In this document: piece by piece, positions 5,916 to 6,845 of the stretch
How positions within the stretch are numbered: position 1 is the first letter of the stretch
Layout of the letters: each line of letters starts with the position of its first letter
Assembly (NCBI GenBank): GCA_937927675.1
Contig: CALBSG010000103.1
Coordinates: 1 to 6,845, forward strand
Direction of reading: 5' to 3'
Source of the DNA: an uncultured Paracoccaceae bacterium
GTDB lineage: Bacteria; Pseudomonadota; Alphaproteobacteria; Rhodobacterales; Rhodobacteraceae
Length of the DNA stretch: 6,845 bases
Translations under genes and position numbers: made by a program
Notes under the pieces: model-generated
The model's database searches: none
What the model saw: the letters and a program-made list of their open reading frames with translations, nothing else
What the model was told of the DNA's origin: nothing

Positions 5916-6382
5916 CAGACACGCTCAAGCGCCCGCCGAAACTGGGCGAGGTTGGCCTGACCAACTTTGCGCCTTACCTGATGAACCGCATCATGGGCCG
6001 CTACAACGCGGGCTTCCGCGAGGAAATGGCCGAGATGGGCCTGACCACGCCCAAGGCCCGCGCGCTGGCGGTGTTGACGGTGGTCGAAGGTCCGTTGATC
6101 CGCGAACTGGCGGTCTATGCCGTGACCGAACAATCCACTCTGTCCCGCGCGCTGGATCAGATGCAGACCGATGGTCTGATCCGCCGCGAAACCGACAGCG
6201 CCGACAGCCGCGCGGTGCGCGTTTACATCACCGAGGCCGGGCGGGCCGTGTTTGACGAGCTTTGGCCGCACATGGCCGAGGCGCAGGCCCGCATGTTCAA
6301 GGGCATTCCCGAAGATGAACGCCGGGCCTTTGTTGCGACCTTGCAAAAGATGCTGGTCAACATCCGCAAGCATGAGATTTGA
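5912..6382 (+). CDS. MarR family transcriptional regulator
   Basis: 156-aa winged helix-turn-helix protein of the MarR family, which usually acts as a dimeric repressor released by a small phenolic or other organic ligand. The DNA-binding part is recognisable: the recognition region TEQSTLSRALDQMQTDGLI (72-90), then the wing with the DSADSRAVRVYITEAGR stretch (95-111), including the family's D-x-R near its tip. Flanking N- and C-terminal helices (about 15-45 and 112-152) should form the dimer interface. The ATG overlaps the upstream flavoprotein stop by 4 bp, with AAAAAGG ending 8 nt before it; the next gene starts 3 nt after its stop. Lying inside the operon, it probably regulates the operon and itself, with the palindrome at 3428-3445 as candidate operator. 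MarR regulators of aromatic-acid and indoleacetate catabolic genes are known, which is compatible with but does not prove such a role. Confidence 0.92.
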   Translation: MTDTLKRPPKLGEVGLTNFAPYLMNRIMGRYNAGFREEMAEMGLTTPKARALAVLTVVEGPLIRELAVYAVTEQSTLSRALDQMQTDGLIRRETDSADSRAVRVYITEAGRAVFDELWPHMAEAQARMFKGIPEDERRAFVATLQKMLVNIRKHEI

Positions 6383-6385
6383 ACC

Positions 6386-6845
6386 ATGGCAGAACGTTCT
6401 TTCAAGGCCGAAGTCGAACATCTGAAACTGGGTGCGGGGGAAACCTTTACCGGCGAAGGGATCTTGGCCATCACCAAGGCGCTTTTGGAAAGCGGGGTCG
6501 GCTATGTCGGCGGCTATCAAGGCGCGCCGATCAGCCATCTGATGGACGTTCTGGCCGATGCCGAGGAATTGTTGGGCGAACTTGGCGTGCGGTTTGAGGC
6601 CAATGCGAATGAGGCCGCCGCCGCCGCCATGCTGGCGGCAAGTGTGCATTATCCCATTCGCGGCGCGGTGACCTTCAAGGGGCCGGTGGGCGTCAACGTC
6701 GCCTCGGACGCGCTGGCGAACCTGTCGTCGTCTGGGGTGACGGGGGGCGCGATGGTCATCGTGGGCGAAGATTACGGCGAGGGATCGTCGATCATGCAAG
6801 AACGCAGCCACCCCTTCGCCATGAAGGCGCAGATGTGGCTCTTGG
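6386..6845 (+). CDS. IorA-like 2-oxoacid:ferredoxin oxidoreductase alpha subunit (5' part only)
   Basis: The first 153 codons of a gene running off the right edge. The visible part is the N-terminal pyrimidine-binding domain (POR_N type) of the indolepyruvate ferredoxin oxidoreductase alpha subunit family: GEGILAITKALLESGVGYVG (23-42), GYQGAPISHL (43-52), then EANANEAAAAAMLAAS (71-86), whose E76 is at the position of the Glu that contacts the TPP aminopyrimidine. AVTFKGPVGVNVASDAL (94-110) and GVTGGAMVIVGED (117-129) follow. These enzymes convert arylpyruvates or other 2-oxoacids plus CoA to acyl-CoA, reducing ferredoxin. The start is 3 nt after the MarR stop with only a weak GAGA upstream, suggesting translational coupling. 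Classical IorA has GYPGTPSSE where this protein has GYQGAPISH, so it may be a divergent branch with another substrate. A beta subunit (IorB-like) would be expected downstream or fused. Confidence 0.85.
   Translation, partial: MAERSFKAEVEHLKLGAGETFTGEGILAITKALLESGVGYVGGYQGAPISHLMDVLADAEELLGELGVRFEANANEAAAAAMLAASVHYPIRGAVTFKGPVGVNVASDALANLSSSGVTGGAMVIVGEDYGEGSSIMQERSHPFAMKAQMWLL

Noticed and set aside
5744..6811. 355-codon open frame on the minus strand opposite the MarR and IorA-like genes
   Set aside because: Antisense shadow; the plus-strand products have clear family motifs and tight operon spacing.

Overview
The window looks like a piece of an alphaproteobacterial chromosome or megaplasmid, most likely from the Rhodobacterales (Roseobacter group / Paracoccaceae). 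The DNA is visibly GC-rich with G/C-ending codons. Genes are packed tightly, the protein families are ones commonly seen together in marine and soil Rhodobacteraceae, and the CCCCGTGGGATATTT-like intergenic hairpin is of a kind I recall from that family. The taxonomic call is inference.

Layout. Two operons diverge from a 103-bp intergenic region (3383-3485). Leftward on the minus strand: a CrtI/PYROXD2-like FAD-dependent oxidoreductase (3382-1817), then a family-5 periplasmic solute-binding protein with a twin-arginine signal peptide (1772-252), then the first 38 codons of a DppB/OppB-type ABC permease that leaves the window (115-1). Rightward on the plus strand: a cyclase-family (kynurenine formamidase / isatin hydrolase-like) metal hydrolase (3486-4277), a second FAD-dependent oxidoreductase paralogous to the first (4356-5915), a MarR-family regulator whose ATG overlaps the preceding stop (5912-6382), and the first 153 codons of an IorA-like TPP-dependent 2-oxoacid:ferredoxin oxidoreductase alpha subunit (6386 onward, cut by the window end). 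No tRNA, rRNA, CRISPR, transposase or IS remnant was seen.

How the genes may work together (inference). The ABC importer brings in an oligopeptide-like or other small organic solute. Two related flavoproteins oxidise it or its intermediates. The cyclase-family hydrolase opens a ring or cleaves an amide. The IorA-like enzyme oxidatively decarboxylates a 2-oxoacid to an acyl-CoA. The MarR protein probably controls both arms. The divergent intergenic region carries an 18-bp near-perfect palindrome that overlaps the -10 of a plausible plus-strand promoter, which fits a single operator for the locus. An indole/tryptophan-type substrate would fit two of the enzyme families (isatin hydrolase-like and indolepyruvate oxidoreductase-like), but nothing in the sequence proves it.

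The points most worth checking are: the pairing of two paralogous flavoproteins around one hydrolase; the cyclase protein's apparent lack of the conserved C-terminal Glu; the palindrome in the divergent promoter; an 11-nt leader sequence shared by the first plus-strand gene and the solute-binding protein gene; and the intercistronic hairpins in both operons.
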